A stretch of DNA of 64,000 nucleotides. It comes from Rotaria sordida (taxonomy: Eukaryota; Rotifera; Eurotatoria; Philodinida; Philodinidae). Below the pieces are notes generated by a model that saw only the letters and a program-made list of their open reading frames with translations, had not been told where the DNA came from and searched no databases. Within the stretch, counting starts at the first letter, position 1; every line of letters begins with the position of its first letter. A program made the position numbers and the translations under genes. Below, one piece after another: positions 1 to 11,830 of the stretch. The stretch is taken from the NCBI GenBank assembly GCA_905250125.1, contig CAJNOL010001287.1, forward strand, positions 1 to 64,000. The letters are read 5' to 3'.

Positions 1-1273
1 GAAAGATTTGGAAAGAGAAGAAAGTTTCATTTCAACTTATACAAAAATTTTTATCTTTCAGCACTCTTCTATGGAAGAGCAATAAGAGCTGATATTTGTC
101 TAATTAATTTTGCATAACATGTTATTAGTTCAAATTTCTAAGATTGTATTTTTTGAATTCATAGAAATTTTTAATAATTTTGATAATTAGTGCCAATTTG
201 AAATTTACTACGCCATGATTATTAAAAAGTATATTCCAAAAAAACTATATGACATGTTTTTATTCTCTCGATAAAACAATATACATTTGATCTTGTTTTC
301 AAATGTCTATTATGTTGCATTTAAATTTCTAAATTTGTAAAACTGAAATAAATAAAATGCATCAAAAGGTCGTGATCAAATTTTAAAATCAACACCTGAA
401 AAAAAACACTTGAAATCAAAGAACAGAAAAATAATTAAAAATAAACTTTTGTACTTTTTTTCTTCAGTAAAAAATAAACATTAATATTGAATATATATAA
501 TTTTTTTTAATGGTTATATTGTTCTATAAAAACAGCAGTGTATTGTATAATTTCAAAAACTTAATCATTCTACTAATTATTGTATACTCATCTGGAAATA
601 CAAATGTCCTATATTTTCACACTTTTTTCTCAGTGATCAAATCTTGTAAACAAGTATTATGTGAAGCTTAATTCAACAACTTTTCACAATTACTTATTCA
701 ACGAATGGGAAAAAGACTGATGCTCAACTAAAGAACTTCGTAATTCATAATAAAATTCTTTTTCTGATTTACGTGTCGTCTTTTCATGTAAGAATTATTA
801 TAAAAAAATAAAAATAAACTCGTCGGTTGTATTTTAATTGAAGATATAAAGCACAACACAGATAAATTTTGAAGATTCGATCGTTTTGAAATTTATTTTT
901 TCTCAACTAAAATCGAATACAAAGCTTCGAATAAATGTCCGAAAAATAGTAAAAATATGTACATGGATTTCCATTGACGATGTATCTGTTGGTACTTTGT
1001 TCTATATATTAAAGTATCATAATAAAAAACTGATCAATAAAAAATAAATACACAGTTATTACTATTCGCATCTTGTAATGAAAAATATGTTGCTGTGCAA
1101 AAACAATACTAGAAAAATAACATACATCACATATATTCATGTCACTATGTTTAAGAAATATTTCTTTGAATTAATTTTCACTATCATATGCATATTAGAA
1201 TCAGCCATAGGCTTGAAAAATAAAAAATTCATGAATTTCGAGAATTTTATATTAAAAAAAGCATGGTATTTTG
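1..1273. other. AT-rich intergenic DNA, nothing recognised
   Basis: No open frame here has a recognisable domain or splice structure. The sequence is simple AT-rich DNA with short A/T runs. Confidence 0.6.
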
Positions 1274-1456
1274 GATGATGAAATGGACATAAAAATCGAT
1301 GTATTTCAAAGACATTGATTAACAGTGACGTTTTAATGAATCAAACACAATGAGTTTGATTTTTAATCAAAATCATGGAATTAAATTGATGAAAATGTCC
1401 ATTTTAATCAATGGATTTGAAATACATCATTTTTTATGCCCGTTCTATCATTTTAA
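1274..1456. repeat. Imperfect inverted repeat (MITE-like hairpin)
   Basis: An arm at about 1274-1340 is an imperfect reverse complement of about 1385-1456. Shared blocks include ATGTATTTCAAA with TTTGAAATACAT. No coding potential. Compact palindromic elements of this kind recur across the window. Family not known. Confidence 0.6.
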
Positions 1457-3344
1457 TCCAATTATTTAAGCTCGCCGATATGAAGTTAATATGATTGAAA
1501 TTCCTAATTTAGATATTCATTTAGTAGGTGTGCCATTGTGTTTCATTATTTGGTATGGTGACATTAAAGTTAGCCGTTCCGTTTGTAAAAAAACCTGTTT
1601 CATCTTCTAATACTAATTAATGTTAGAAGGTGGAACACTTTTTGATAATGGAGAACACCAACTTTATTATTTTTATTTATACACTGTGGAGTACCTATTA
1701 AACGAATAAACTAATTTAATACGTCCAAAAGAACTAATAAATAAAGTATATATACAAAACAATATTGGAAATCTAAAACAACAAAAAGCAAAATTTCAAT
1801 AATAAATTTGAAAAGAAGGAAGGCAACATACTTTCTAGCTTCATGCATGCGTACTTAGAATATATAGAGAGACGAACAATCTTTCAATTACGTCGCAACA
1901 AATAAAAAAGGACTTTTTTTTACTTTGCAGAACACCATCATGGTATTTTGCATTCTCTAATGAAATGCAAAACACAATAGTTTTTCAAAGTCATAAGGTA
2001 CCTTGGGTACTTTGCTTTTATTATGTGTCATGTATTTAGTATCGGGAATATTAGTCAAATAAAAAGTAAATAAACAACAATTTCAACGTTTAAATAGACA
2101 GTTACTAGTCAACCAATGATGAATTTATTTAAAAGAGGTCATACCATTCATATTAGTTTTAATTTACCTATAGAAAAAGAATTCTCTCGGATGCAGTATG
2201 GTGTTTTTCTTATAAAAACTAAAACGACAATACATGTCGTAAGTAACAAGTGTTCATAAACACACTTTTGAAATTAAAAGATCATTTTGTGGCAAATCTT
2301 AACAATGAAAATTTTTATGATATTTTTCATTTTAAAATTCCTATGTTGTCTACGAAATTATCATTCTGAAACAACTTTTGTTAAAACTATTAACACACAT
2401 GACATGGACTACTTAAGATTTTTTTTTTTGTAAACAAAAAGTACTTCTATTTTCTCGATTATCTGATCGAAATGCTTCAATCATTGTATATTTTGTCATA
2501 TCGAATGAGTTTTGAACAACCAACGAATGCAAAATAGCGAGTGATCGGAAAGTTTCTAGACAAGATGTTCGTTCACTTTTGACCTACTAGAAAGTATTTT
2601 CAATCAGTTAGAGCCCGAATTTTGTGCTGTTTTTGAATGCGGGCTTAGAAATTTTGTTCAACAGTATTAAAATTCTCTTTGAAAAGTCGAAAAAAACTTA
2701 GTTTCGATGAAAAACTTTTCTACATATTTTTGTATTTTCATTATTACAATTTGAAATCAAAAGTTAAGATCTTTATTTATATATATCAACTTGCAGATCA
2801 GAAGCTATCCTACAAAATGTACTATTTGAAGTTTGTTTTTTGTTTTTTGACAAGATGCCTCAATTTTCGTTTTTTCTAAATATTCATTTTTGAAAAGCAA
2901 ACAACCATTTTACGTTGAAAGGGATTCTTGAAAAAATGCATCTAGTCTCATTTGAGTAAAACCTACAGATTAATTCCATATCATATTTTTACAGAAAAGT
3001 ATTCGTTCTACAAAACGGTCGACTCAAACAATTTTTAGCATGTTCGAAAAGGGACTCATAGGGTAAACATAAAGCTGTTGATTCACCATTAAAAATAACT
3101 CTTCAGGTTTTTCAAAAAAGTTCCTCACTAAACTTTAACAAAAATAGATATAACATTTCTAAGTCCATATTCAAATTCTGATCACGATTTATAGTTTTGG
3201 CTCGTTTGAAATGCTTTCAAGCAAACCAAAATGAATAAGTATATTCGCTGGCAACCTCGGGCTTACAAGCTTCATCTAAACCAATATTTTTAGACTTTTC
3301 AAAGATTATTTCACTCCTCTTGAACAAAATTTGAGACAAAATTT
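1457..3344. other. Intergenic DNA, nothing recognised
   Basis: No gene, RNA gene or clear repeat structure could be supported. Short open frames here lack domain-like sequence and have no splice partners. Confidence 0.5.
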
Positions 3345-3474
3345 CTAACCAGGAAACTACCCAAGGGGAGAAAAAGCGTATGGTGGGATTGTGGGATTGT
3401 CTGTATTCCCGTATTGCCAATGTACCGTCGGTATTGTATGTACCGCGGATACGAATGTTTCACTGACTGTACCC

Positions 3475-4010
3475 AGGTCCTCAAGTGCTATATTTTGGAG
3501 GTATCCATAGGTCATCAGGTCCTACATTTTGGAGGCACCTTTAGGCCCTCAGGTCCTATATTTGGGAGGTACCCTTAGGATCTCAAAGGGTATACTCGGG
3601 AGATACCCTTAGGACCTCAGGTCCTATATTTTCTAGGTATCCTTAGGTCCTCAAGGGCTATTATATAACGGTACTTTTAAGTCCTCAAGTCATATTATAT
3701 AAGGGTACTCATAGGTCCTCAAAGGTTATTATATGAGGGTATCCATAGACCCTTAAGAGCTATTATACAGGGGTACCTTTAAGCTCTCAAATCCTGTTAT
3801 ATAGAAATATTCATATATCCTCACAGGCTATCCTATGGAAGTATCCTTAGATCCTCGGTGGCTACTCTATAGGGACACCCATAGGTCCTCAAGAGCTATC
3901 CTATGGGGGTAGTCATAGGTCCTACAGAGCCACGCTATGGAGATTCTATGGTGTACTTATAGTTCCTCAGGTCCTATTATATAGGGATACTAATGAGTAC
4001 CCTTGTAGGA
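3475..4010 (+). repeat. Left tandem array of ~34-bp units
   Basis: About 16 diverged units of the form AGGTCCTCAAGNGCTAT, then a T/A-rich or TTTTGGAGG stretch, then TACCCTT/ATCCAT. It is the inverted counterpart of the array at 10745-11830. Units differ by several bases each, so the array is old or evolves by conversion. Confidence 0.75.
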
Positions 4011-4867
4011 TAGTTCTTTAGAACCTATAGTAGCCTTTATTGACCTTTAACCTTTGATCTGGCACAGACAGACATTGCATAACACAGGGCACGTCTTATA
4101 TGCAAGAGTTGTAAAGCTAGCACGATGAAAACTCAGGCACCACACCTTCAGTAGTTCCATACGACTTCTAATATTCCTGCCAGAATAAGCAGACGAAGGT
4201 CCAAGTAACCCCTGACATCCCACCAATACTTTGTAAAAAAAGAGGGAAAAAGAGGCTCAGCGTTTTTGGAAAAAAGAGGATTTTTAATAAAAAACAGAAG
4301 AAAAAGACGCATGCAGTTTCGTCCGAAGAAAACTAAAACTCACTGGCACAATAGTACTATAAATTCGACAAAACTCTTATGTTATCAATATAGGTTGAAT
4401 ATGACTTGAAAGAGTAAAAAAGAAGCAAAACTTCCAGTTGTTCATAGAGATTTTTGTGCAATTGCTTATGTATGCATTAGAAAATGGGAAATACTAGAAA
4501 AATAGTCCATTCTATTTGCGTAGCATGTGACTACAATATTACTCTATCTGACTAAGTAGACATACAGAAATGGAAACGATCAGAATTCATTAAATGTTTT
4601 TTTTTGTTTTTTGTTCCTTTTTTCAGATGACTGTGCATGTGAGAAAGGTATTTTTTCGTTGTTTTCAATTTTCAGCAAGTCTTCCATGATACAGCGGGTT
4701 TGTGAGGAATCGTTCGGCCCCGTGCTGTCGAAAACGCTTGATTTTCCCGGTAAAATATGGTCATCTTCCTGTGTTCTGTAGAAAACGACTTATTTGTACT
4801 GGGTAGATTGTAGGATCCCCTGCTTTTTGACCAGTGGAGGGCTCCTGTTTATCACTATCGCATTCCA

Positions 4868-5180
4868 TCATATCCGATTTCTTCCAATTATCATCAAACT
4901 GTTGTCAATATTAACCCATGGCAAGTAAACACGCTTGTAATCGGAGAAATATGGCGTTCCACATCGTCCAGTATTGCGATCGTATAAATCTGTGATTGTA
5001 TGCGCAGAAATACGATCGTTTATGGACAAACAAAGCTCGTCTACGGAGAAACTCGGAGGGAGAAGAATTACTTCATTTTGACAGTAAATCAATAGCGTAA
5101 GGTAATCTAGCAACATACCACGGCATCTGTAATCAACCCAGTAATTTTGAAGGATCAGATAGTGCCGGATATAACATGAA
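4868..5180 (-). pseudogene. Unrecognised open frame, possibly an exon of a mobile-element gene
   Basis: The minus frame stays open for about 100 codons. It has mixed third-position usage and a more G/C-rich composition than the local background, so it looks coding. From the first Met it gives 82 residues rich in aromatic residues and cysteine, with segments such as NYWVDYRCRG and RVYLPWVNIDN. A CAG acceptor-like site lies just upstream of an in-frame ATGCCG at about 5129. I recognise no domain. It lies within the insertion that breaks the foldback arm, so it is more likely transposon cargo or relic than a host gene. Confidence 0.3.
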
Positions 5181-6112
5181 AACTTTTATCGGTATCTGAT
5201 GAGCAAAAATCTTCAACTTATGACATCATACTATCAGAAGCTATCTTGTCGAAGAAATCCTATCGAATCTGACAGAATTCTAGAATAGATCTAGCCACTC
5301 TGGAACCTTCTTCTTATTTTGATGCATGCGTTACGCTACAAGTTAGCTATCCATTGTTAAATTCACACCACAAACTTCCCTGGGGCTGAGAAAAATAGTC
5401 AAGAAAAGTGAGCCGATACTATCATGTTACATGTTGACATTTACCAGAAAAACTTGCCAAGATTGTGAGAAAATGATGAGTTCACATTGGAAATATAATT
5501 GAGCGATTTTGTCTCCACTAGAGAACTATAAAAATTGGGTCCCAATTAGGGATATATAACATCGCTGAAGTTGATCACTAAAATCATATAATTTAGCTTC
5601 CCTAGCCATATACCTCGACTGATCAACACATCAGTTTGTGTTATGTGATCTTTTCGTATGATATGGTAACATTAATCAATATATTCATGGATGTTTTCAT
5701 CAACAAGCTACTTTTTCCTGAGAAAAGAGGAAAAAGAGGCAAAGTAGAATGCCAGAAGTAACCCTCCTAGAATAGGCAAATGAGTGACCAAGAAAACCTC
5801 CGAAGGTTGGAGTGATAATATCATTGACGTTTCACTCCCTAGTTCTATGAGTCCATTGATATCCGATCTCCATTTCTTAACTGGAACTGGAGTATCCCCA
5901 CTCTGGATCGCTTGGATTCCCAATGTATCCTTTGAATCTCCAACGGATCCTATGTATCGTTCATATCCCCATGATATCCTCTGGATCCCCGTCGTATCGG
6001 CGATAGGTGGAATCTGCTTCCCCCACCCCTTGGTTGAGACTCATCCGATATATTCAGATTTGTTTTTGTTGGAAAGAGCATATCAAGGTGCAGCGAATGA
6101 CAGAGTCCTTTT

Positions 6113-6551
6113 GTGAAACATGATCTGAAAGAGTTAAAGTGTATAGGGTAGAAATTTAGAACTTATTTCTCGCTCTCACAGACCATGACCGATGCAGATC
6201 AAAGGTCAAGGATCGCAGGGTACAAGTCCATGTAGGGCGTCAGAGACCGCGACCGACAGAGGTCGAAAGTCATATAAAGCGTCACAGATCGTAACCGACG
6301 AGCCAGAACAGCGTCATAGACCGAAGTCGGCAGGTCAAGATAGCGCTACCTGCCTTAGAAATCTTAATGCATATACCTGACAACGGAAGTCTATAACATG
6401 ATTAGTACTGAATACGAGTGAATTCCAGATATTGACTTTTGTCTTTCTCTGACCTTACTGTACCAAATTACCGTTAATAGTAGATAGCAATTCCGAACAT
6501 ATGTAGCTGAAGTCTTCTATTTACAATGTTAGCAGTGTCATCATGTTTCAC
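6113..6551. mobile_element. MITE with GTGAAACA(C/T)GAT inverted ends, copy A
   Basis: It starts GTGAAACATGATCTGAAAGA and ends ATCATGTTTCAC, an inverted pair. The centre (about 6180-6345) is a short degenerate tandem repeat around CAGAGACCGCGACCGACAGA. The same ends and the same kind of core occur at 17626-17922 and 48616-49037, and one end occurs at 22437. Non-coding. The superfamily cannot be assigned from the ends alone. Confidence 0.6.
6180..6345 (+). repeat. Degenerate minisatellite inside MITE copy A
   Basis: About four to five units of roughly 32-42 bp, each with a GTCANAGAC-CG-ACCGACG-like core followed by an AGGTC or AAGTC segment. The open frame of 62 codons across it is a by-product of the repeat. 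Confidence 0.5.
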
Positions 6552-7023
6552 ATTTTAATCCTGCAGAGATTGCACGGACAGCTTTTTTTAAATAACGCAT
6601 TATTTTTATTATATATGTAGACTAGAAGTGTGCGGGACCAGATATTTAAACTTTTGCGGGAACAGAGACCGGGATTGGAGCCAAAAATAAAACTGTACCG
6701 GGACCAGAATCAAAAAGTAAAATTTTATTGATGTCAAAACTAAGAATTATAGTTAAATTTTTGCATGTTTTTCAAATAAGTACGATATAAATCACATCAC
6801 ACTAGATAAAATTCAAAAGATATTGCTAGAAAAAACTGACATTCGACAACCTAGTTAAAAACAGAGTATTTATGAACTATTTTTTGAATATTTTATATAA
6901 AGAGCGTTAACATTCATATAACAATAATGTGAGTGGAGCAAATTTTATTCAATCATAATTAAATTCATGAATTTTTAGATAAAATTTTCTTTTTTCGACG
7001 TTTCAAACTACTAAATGTTCATT

Positions 7024-7031
7024 GTCAAGAG
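7024..7031 (+). repeat. Left target-site duplication of the hAT-like element
   Basis: GTCAAGAG directly precedes the terminus CAGCGGCGTAGCCAG. It is repeated exactly at 10539-10546 directly after CTGGCTACGCCACTG. An 8-bp duplication is the signature of hAT insertion. Confidence 0.85.
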
Positions 7032-8115
7032 CAGCGGCGTAGCCAGCCTTGGGCCATTGGGCAATTGCCCAATAGTTGAAGAGTTATTGCCCAATGATTT
7101 TTGGAAACTATAGCAATTGTCCAATGCTAAAAAATCTTGATATAGTGCGTTCGAAGACCTAATTGACGTTATTTTAATAAATCGCCTCCTATAGCGATTT
7201 AATCAAGTGATGGAGCAAGATAAATTGACGATCTTTTCTGATGAAGCAATGGTCATAATTCATGATAATAGCAATTTAATAGTATTTTTTTGTCTAAACA
7301 CTTGCCAAGTCGCTTAAAGTTCCATAATAAAAGACACGCATATTTATCCACTTTTCTGAGCATATAGAATCGTGTCAAATGGAATTGATTGTAGTAATTT
7401 AGCTAAACACTTTAATAACAGTAGTAATGGCAAGACTTCTGCAACTTAATAAATACAGAACCGATTCAATATGTAAATGAAAGTGCTCTGAAAATACAAG
7501 TCACGGATTAAGAGTAACTGCAATGATATTACAATCTTTAATTCGGATGACACAGAGATTACTGGAAATTACAGCCGCATAGAACACATCTGTAAGCTTG
7601 AAAAAGATTCACTAACGATAAAATAGAGGCATTCGTCAAAGTTTGACTCTTTTTTTAAGAACATTCGAATGATCATCATCTAAAGTCACCAAATCCAAAT
7701 TTTTGGCTCATTTGGATGTTTTATAGTAAAGTTGGTTTCAATTGACTTTTTAGCACTGCCTACTAGTGCCGGAGTCAAGAGATGGCTGGATAGGGGTTTG
7801 AGCTTACACCAGGAGAAAATTATTGAGGTTAGTTGTTCTTCTCACTAGCTTGACAAATCAAATAGAATGTAAATAGGAATGATTATTCGTAACTATTTGC
7901 TAGAATGTAGACTAAATTGACGTTTGTGAAGAAATAATGCATCCCATTTCTTCAAAACATTTCGTTCTTTAATACCCACTCACGTTTTGATCGAATAATG
8001 GTTGTAGAGACTATTTATCATTCATTATACGTAAATTTCTGTCATCTTTATGAACAATAGAATTTATACTTACAGAGAAAAGTCTTTCCTCTCTTTTTTT
8101 CTATTTTGCTATACT

Positions 8116-8235
8116 TTGCATGAAATTTACTACTGAGTAAAGATATGACATGAGATATTTATTGCAATATGGTGCACAAATCATACTGAAATAAAACTCT
8201 CATGTTATATCTTTACTCGGTAATAAAATCGATGC
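8116..8235. repeat. Short inverted repeat inside the hAT-like element
   Basis: The segment around TGAGTAAAGATATGACATGAG (8130s) is mirrored by CTCATGTTATATCTTTACTCGG (about 8200-8221). It forms a hairpin of roughly 110 bp. Non-coding. Confidence 0.5.
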
Positions 8236-8364
8236 AACGTATGATAGCATAGAAGTAAAGAGAAGAGAAAGAGTTTTGTCCAGTGATGTAGCTGCTTTAA
8301 CCAAAACATGCGAGTGAAACTTCACTAAAGTGAAGCTCATCAGTAAATTCACAAGAGACTAACG

Positions 8365-9785
8365 AGGGAACTACTCCAACTGATTCTGAGCTTTCGGCTT
8401 CATCTTTTAGCTACAGGTAGGCCTCAGTGAGACTAAGAAAATCCTAGAAGCCTTTGTGCCCATGGCTCTTCCTTTCCGAGATATGGTCAAAACTATGTCA
8501 TAACAAAAGGGATTTTTTTTTGTTATTGAAAAGTTTCTTTTTGTGTACTCAAAAAGTGAGTACACTCTAGAATCGGTCAGTGTGTCCGGCCGTCCGTTTA
8601 CACGATAACTCTTCACAATTACATTTGATTGAGCTGAAATTTTGTGCACAGAATCGTCTCATCAATATCTCGGTCGAGTTCGAAGATGAGAAGGATCCGT
8701 CAAGAAATGGCTGAGTTATCGAAAAAATTGTCATTATTGACCAGACCATCCCTGAGGGGGGGGGGGGGTACAGGGATTTTTTCAAAAACAATATTTTTCT
8801 CGGAATTATTCACAACATATATAAATCGACTTAGTTTTTAACGCTGATTCCGAATTTGATATTAGTTTTGAACCAAATCGTAGCTTTCTAACAAAACATC
8901 GCCGGAAAAAGGTCTCAAAATGCACAAAAACTGCATCCAGAAACCAAATTGCCTAGATATGTCTCAGATGACCGGTAGTTTTGGGGTTTCCCAAATGCCT
9001 GGTTTTGTAGCTAGTCAAAAGGACTATCAAAAGGTAAAAATCCGAACTCGATAGGTATTAATATTGGTGATTTATTAGGAAAATACTGATGCCTGTATCT
9101 ATCATATATCTCTTATAGATTCATGAGGTTGCTTACGATCGTAATCCCGCTAGATATAAACGCAAATCCATTCAAAAATAACTCTTCTTACCCAGTTTTC
9201 CAAGCTAAACACGAATCTGAACTCAATTTCTGTGATTTCTAAAGATATTATATCATTCTGAGAGTAGAGTCAGTGGTCACCGGATAGGGTCGCATATAGT
9301 GTGGTCCATGCTAACTTAGCACGCGTGTATTTTCTTCTTGCAATTTAGTGGCAAGGGATGTATCTTGATGAGGTCTATGTCTTATAGAAATAAAAAACAA
9401 AGTGAATATACCTTTTCACTTTTTGAAGTACTCATAACACTCGGATTTAAATCCGAGGTTTTCGCATTTATTTTTCATCAAAATAGTTTTACATTATTCG
9501 TTATGCAGTTAGCTCTAGTAATAGCTGATTTTCTACAGTAAATTGCAGAAAACCAGCTATTACTAGAGCTAACTGTATAACGAATAATGTAAAACTATTT
9601 AATGAAAAAAAAGAAACTTTTCAATAATAAAAAAAATCCCTTTTGTTATGACATAGTTTTGACCATATCTCGGAAAGGAAGAGCCATGGGCACAAAGGCT
9701 TCTAGGATTTTCTTAGTCTCACTGAGGCCTATCTGTAGCTAAAAGATGAAGCCGAAAGCTCGGAATTAGTTGGAGTAGTTCTCTC
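8365..9785. mobile_element. Nested long-inverted-repeat element
   Basis: Arms of about 170 bp (8365-8535 and 9612-9785) are near-exact reverse complements, from GGGAACTACTCCAACTGATT to its mirror AATTAGTTGGAGTAGTTCTC. The centre holds a 13-G run (8756-8768), a G/C-richer stretch with GTCCGGCCGTCCGTTTACA, and the palindrome at 9475-9607. The arms resemble repeats near 12188 and 27358 (GACTA..AAAATCCTA blocks), so this is a dispersed family. No transposase frame seen. Confidence 0.65.
9475..9607. repeat. Near-perfect palindrome, ~62-bp arms
   Basis: The left arm, 9475-9536, contains TAGCTCTAGTAATAGCTG. The right arm, 9546-9607, contains CAGCTATTACTAGAGCTA. They pair with very few mismatches around a spacer of about nine bases. 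A 67-codon open frame spanning it is a shadow. The high arm identity suggests recent origin or ongoing gene conversion. Confidence 0.75.
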
Positions 9786-10538
9786 GTAAGTAGGAATTCA
9801 CCATTCAAAAAGGCGGGGATGTATCGAATCGTGTCTTGCAGATTTTCTGATGTGTTTTTCAGAGCGTTTTGGTTTGAACGTTATAGAAATTCATCTACAG
9901 CATGAAGTCATCACAATGGATTTTCAATTTTGATACATCTACTAGAACTATCGATCAAAGATCTGTAAAACAGGGCCAGTCGAACACTATTAGAACCCGT
10001 TCATAATGCATCGTAAGCATTTACTTGCGAGAAGTTAAGCAATTTTTTCATAAAATTAGCAGAAAAGTTTGTTTTTCGTTATATTGCGACGAAAGTTTAC
10101 TCTATAGATCCATCTAAAAACGTATGTTTTTTGAATAAATCAGTAAAAATTCAAAAAATGTGTCAGAAATTCGATAAGACAGGCCTTATTGCATTGTTAC
10201 CTCCACCTTTCAATGATGAACACCGCATATCTCTACCATGCTCCCATCAAAAGATATTTATGTCTCTTTATTTGACATGAATATTACACAGTAATTTTCA
10301 ACTGCAGTAACGATTGGGGCTAAGAACCTTCAGAACTTTTCTTAGCTCCACCAGTAGTAAACTCGCTTCTTAGTTTGAGAATCACGAGTCTCTCTTCAAT
10401 AAATATTCGTTTTTGTGATGGCAATAAGTATTAAAAATTGTGGCCCAATTGTTTTTTAATTGCCCATTGTTGCCCAATTCTTAGGATAGTTTAGTTTGAA
10501 AACGGCCCAATGATGAAAAATTCCTGGCTACGCCACTG

Positions 10539-10546
10539 GTCAAGAG
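10539..10546 (+). repeat. Right target-site duplication of the hAT-like element
   Basis: Exact second copy of GTCAAGAG, immediately after the right terminus. Confidence 0.85.
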
Positions 10547-10744
10547 TCACAATCATGTCCTGTATATGAATGACAAGTATGACCTGAACCTGAATTTGAT
10601 CTTGAAGAAAATTTATCTAAAAATACGTCCAATTAATTGTGATTGAATAAAATTTTGCTCCACTTCCATTATTATTATAAGAATATTAACGGTCTCCCAA
10701 TGTCTGTCTGTGCCAGATCAAAGGTTAAAGGTCAACAAAGACTA

Positions 10745-11830
10745 CTATAGGTTCTAAAGAGCTATCCTACGAGGGTATCCATAGGTTCTCAAGGATTATC
10801 CCATGTGGTACTGATAGGACCTCCAGAACTATTCTATGGGGATACTCAATAGCCTATGAGTACCCCCATATAATAGGACCTGAGGAACTATGAGTACCCC
10901 ATAGAATCTCCATAGCGTGGCTCTGTAGGATCTATGACTACCCCCATAGGATAGCTCTTGAGGACTTATGGGTGTCCCTATGGAGTAGCCGCTGAGGATC
11001 TATGAATATTTCTATATAATAGGATTTGAGAGCCGAAAGGTATCCCTGTATAATAGCTCTTAAGGGCCTATGGATACTCTCATATAATAACCTTTGAGCA
11101 CCTATGAATACCCCTATATAATATGACTTGAGGACTTAAAAGTACCGTTATATAATAGCCCTTGAGGACCTGAGGACCTAAGGATACCTTGAAAATATAG
11201 GACTTGAGGATCTCAGGTGCCTCCATACTATAGGATCTGAGGACCTAAGGGTACGTCCGCAATATCTCCTTTGAGGACCTAAGGGTACGTCCGCAATATC
11301 TCCTTTAAGGACCTAAGGGTACCCCCAAAATACAGGACTTGAGGACCTAAGGGTGCCGCTGTATTACTGCCCTTGAGAACCTAAGGATACTGCTATATAA
11401 TCGCCCTTGGGGACTTCAGGGTACCTCCAGAATATAGCCTTTGAGGACCTAAGGGCACCTCCAAAATATAGCATCTGACGACCTAAGGGTACTTGTAGAA
11501 TATAGCCTTTGGGGACCTAATGGTACCTCCAAAATGTGGAACTTGAGAACCAAAGGATACCGCTGTATGATCGCCATTGAGTACCTAAGGGTATCTCGAG
11601 AATATAGGACTTGAGGTTCTAAAGTGTCTCCAAAATATAGGGCTTAAGGACCTAAGGCTACATCCAGAATATAGCCTTTGGGGGCCTAAGGATACTCCCA
11701 AAATATAGGACTTGAGGACTCTAAGGTATCTCCAAAATGCGGAACTTGAGGACCGAAGGGTACCGCTGTATGATCACTCTTGAGGACCAAAGGGTACCTC
11801 CAAAATATAGCCGTTGAGGATCTAAGGGTG
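10745..11830 (-). repeat. Right tandem array of ~34-bp units
   Basis: About 32 units, each resembling GAGGACCTAAGGGTACC followed by T/A-rich or TCCAAAATATAG sequence. They are the reverse complement of the left array and about twice as many. An exact duplication of a unit (CTAAGGGTACGTCCGCAATA at about 11247 and 11280) suggests recent local expansion. Confidence 0.75.

Larger units (their letters stand above)
4076..6900. mobile_element. Insertion splitting the left foldback arm
   Basis: The left arm matches the reverse complement of the right arm up to GACAGACATTG (about 4075), then loses the match, which resumes at CGTTAACATTC (about 6905). The 2.8 kb between has no counterpart in the right arm. 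It has a less AT-rich stretch (about 4700-6350) containing an unrecognised open frame and a MITE copy. Its own termini are not clear. A deletion from the right arm is the alternative. Confidence 0.5.
7032..10538. mobile_element. hAT-superfamily-like element, non-autonomous or decayed
   Basis: The termini CAGCGGCGTAGCCAG and CTGGCTACGCCACTG are 15-bp inverted repeats with one mismatch. They are flanked by identical 8-bp copies of GTCAAGAG. Subterminal sequence is also inverted: TTGGGCAATTGCCCAAT at about 7071-7087 matches TGGCCCAATTG...TTGCCCAAT near 10441-10480. Length is 3507 bp. No intact transposase frame is visible, so it is either a decayed autonomous copy or a carrier. It contains a second, internal inverted-repeat element (8365-9785). 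It sits inside the foldback element and inserted after it formed, because the foldback arms match across the empty site. Confidence 0.8.

Noticed and set aside
5708-6116. Overlapping open frames on both strands (71 and 110 codons)
   Set aside because: They lie in degenerate TCC/ATCC-rich repeat DNA within the foldback element, and neither has a domain or splice context.
8407-8841. Several 65-80-codon frames
   Set aside because: They cross arms of a long inverted repeat and a 13-G run; the reading frames follow the repeat rather than a gene.
9338-9541. 67-codon frame ending in the palindrome
   Set aside because: Its end coincides with the palindrome centre and the sequence repeats in reverse on the other side; no protein signature.
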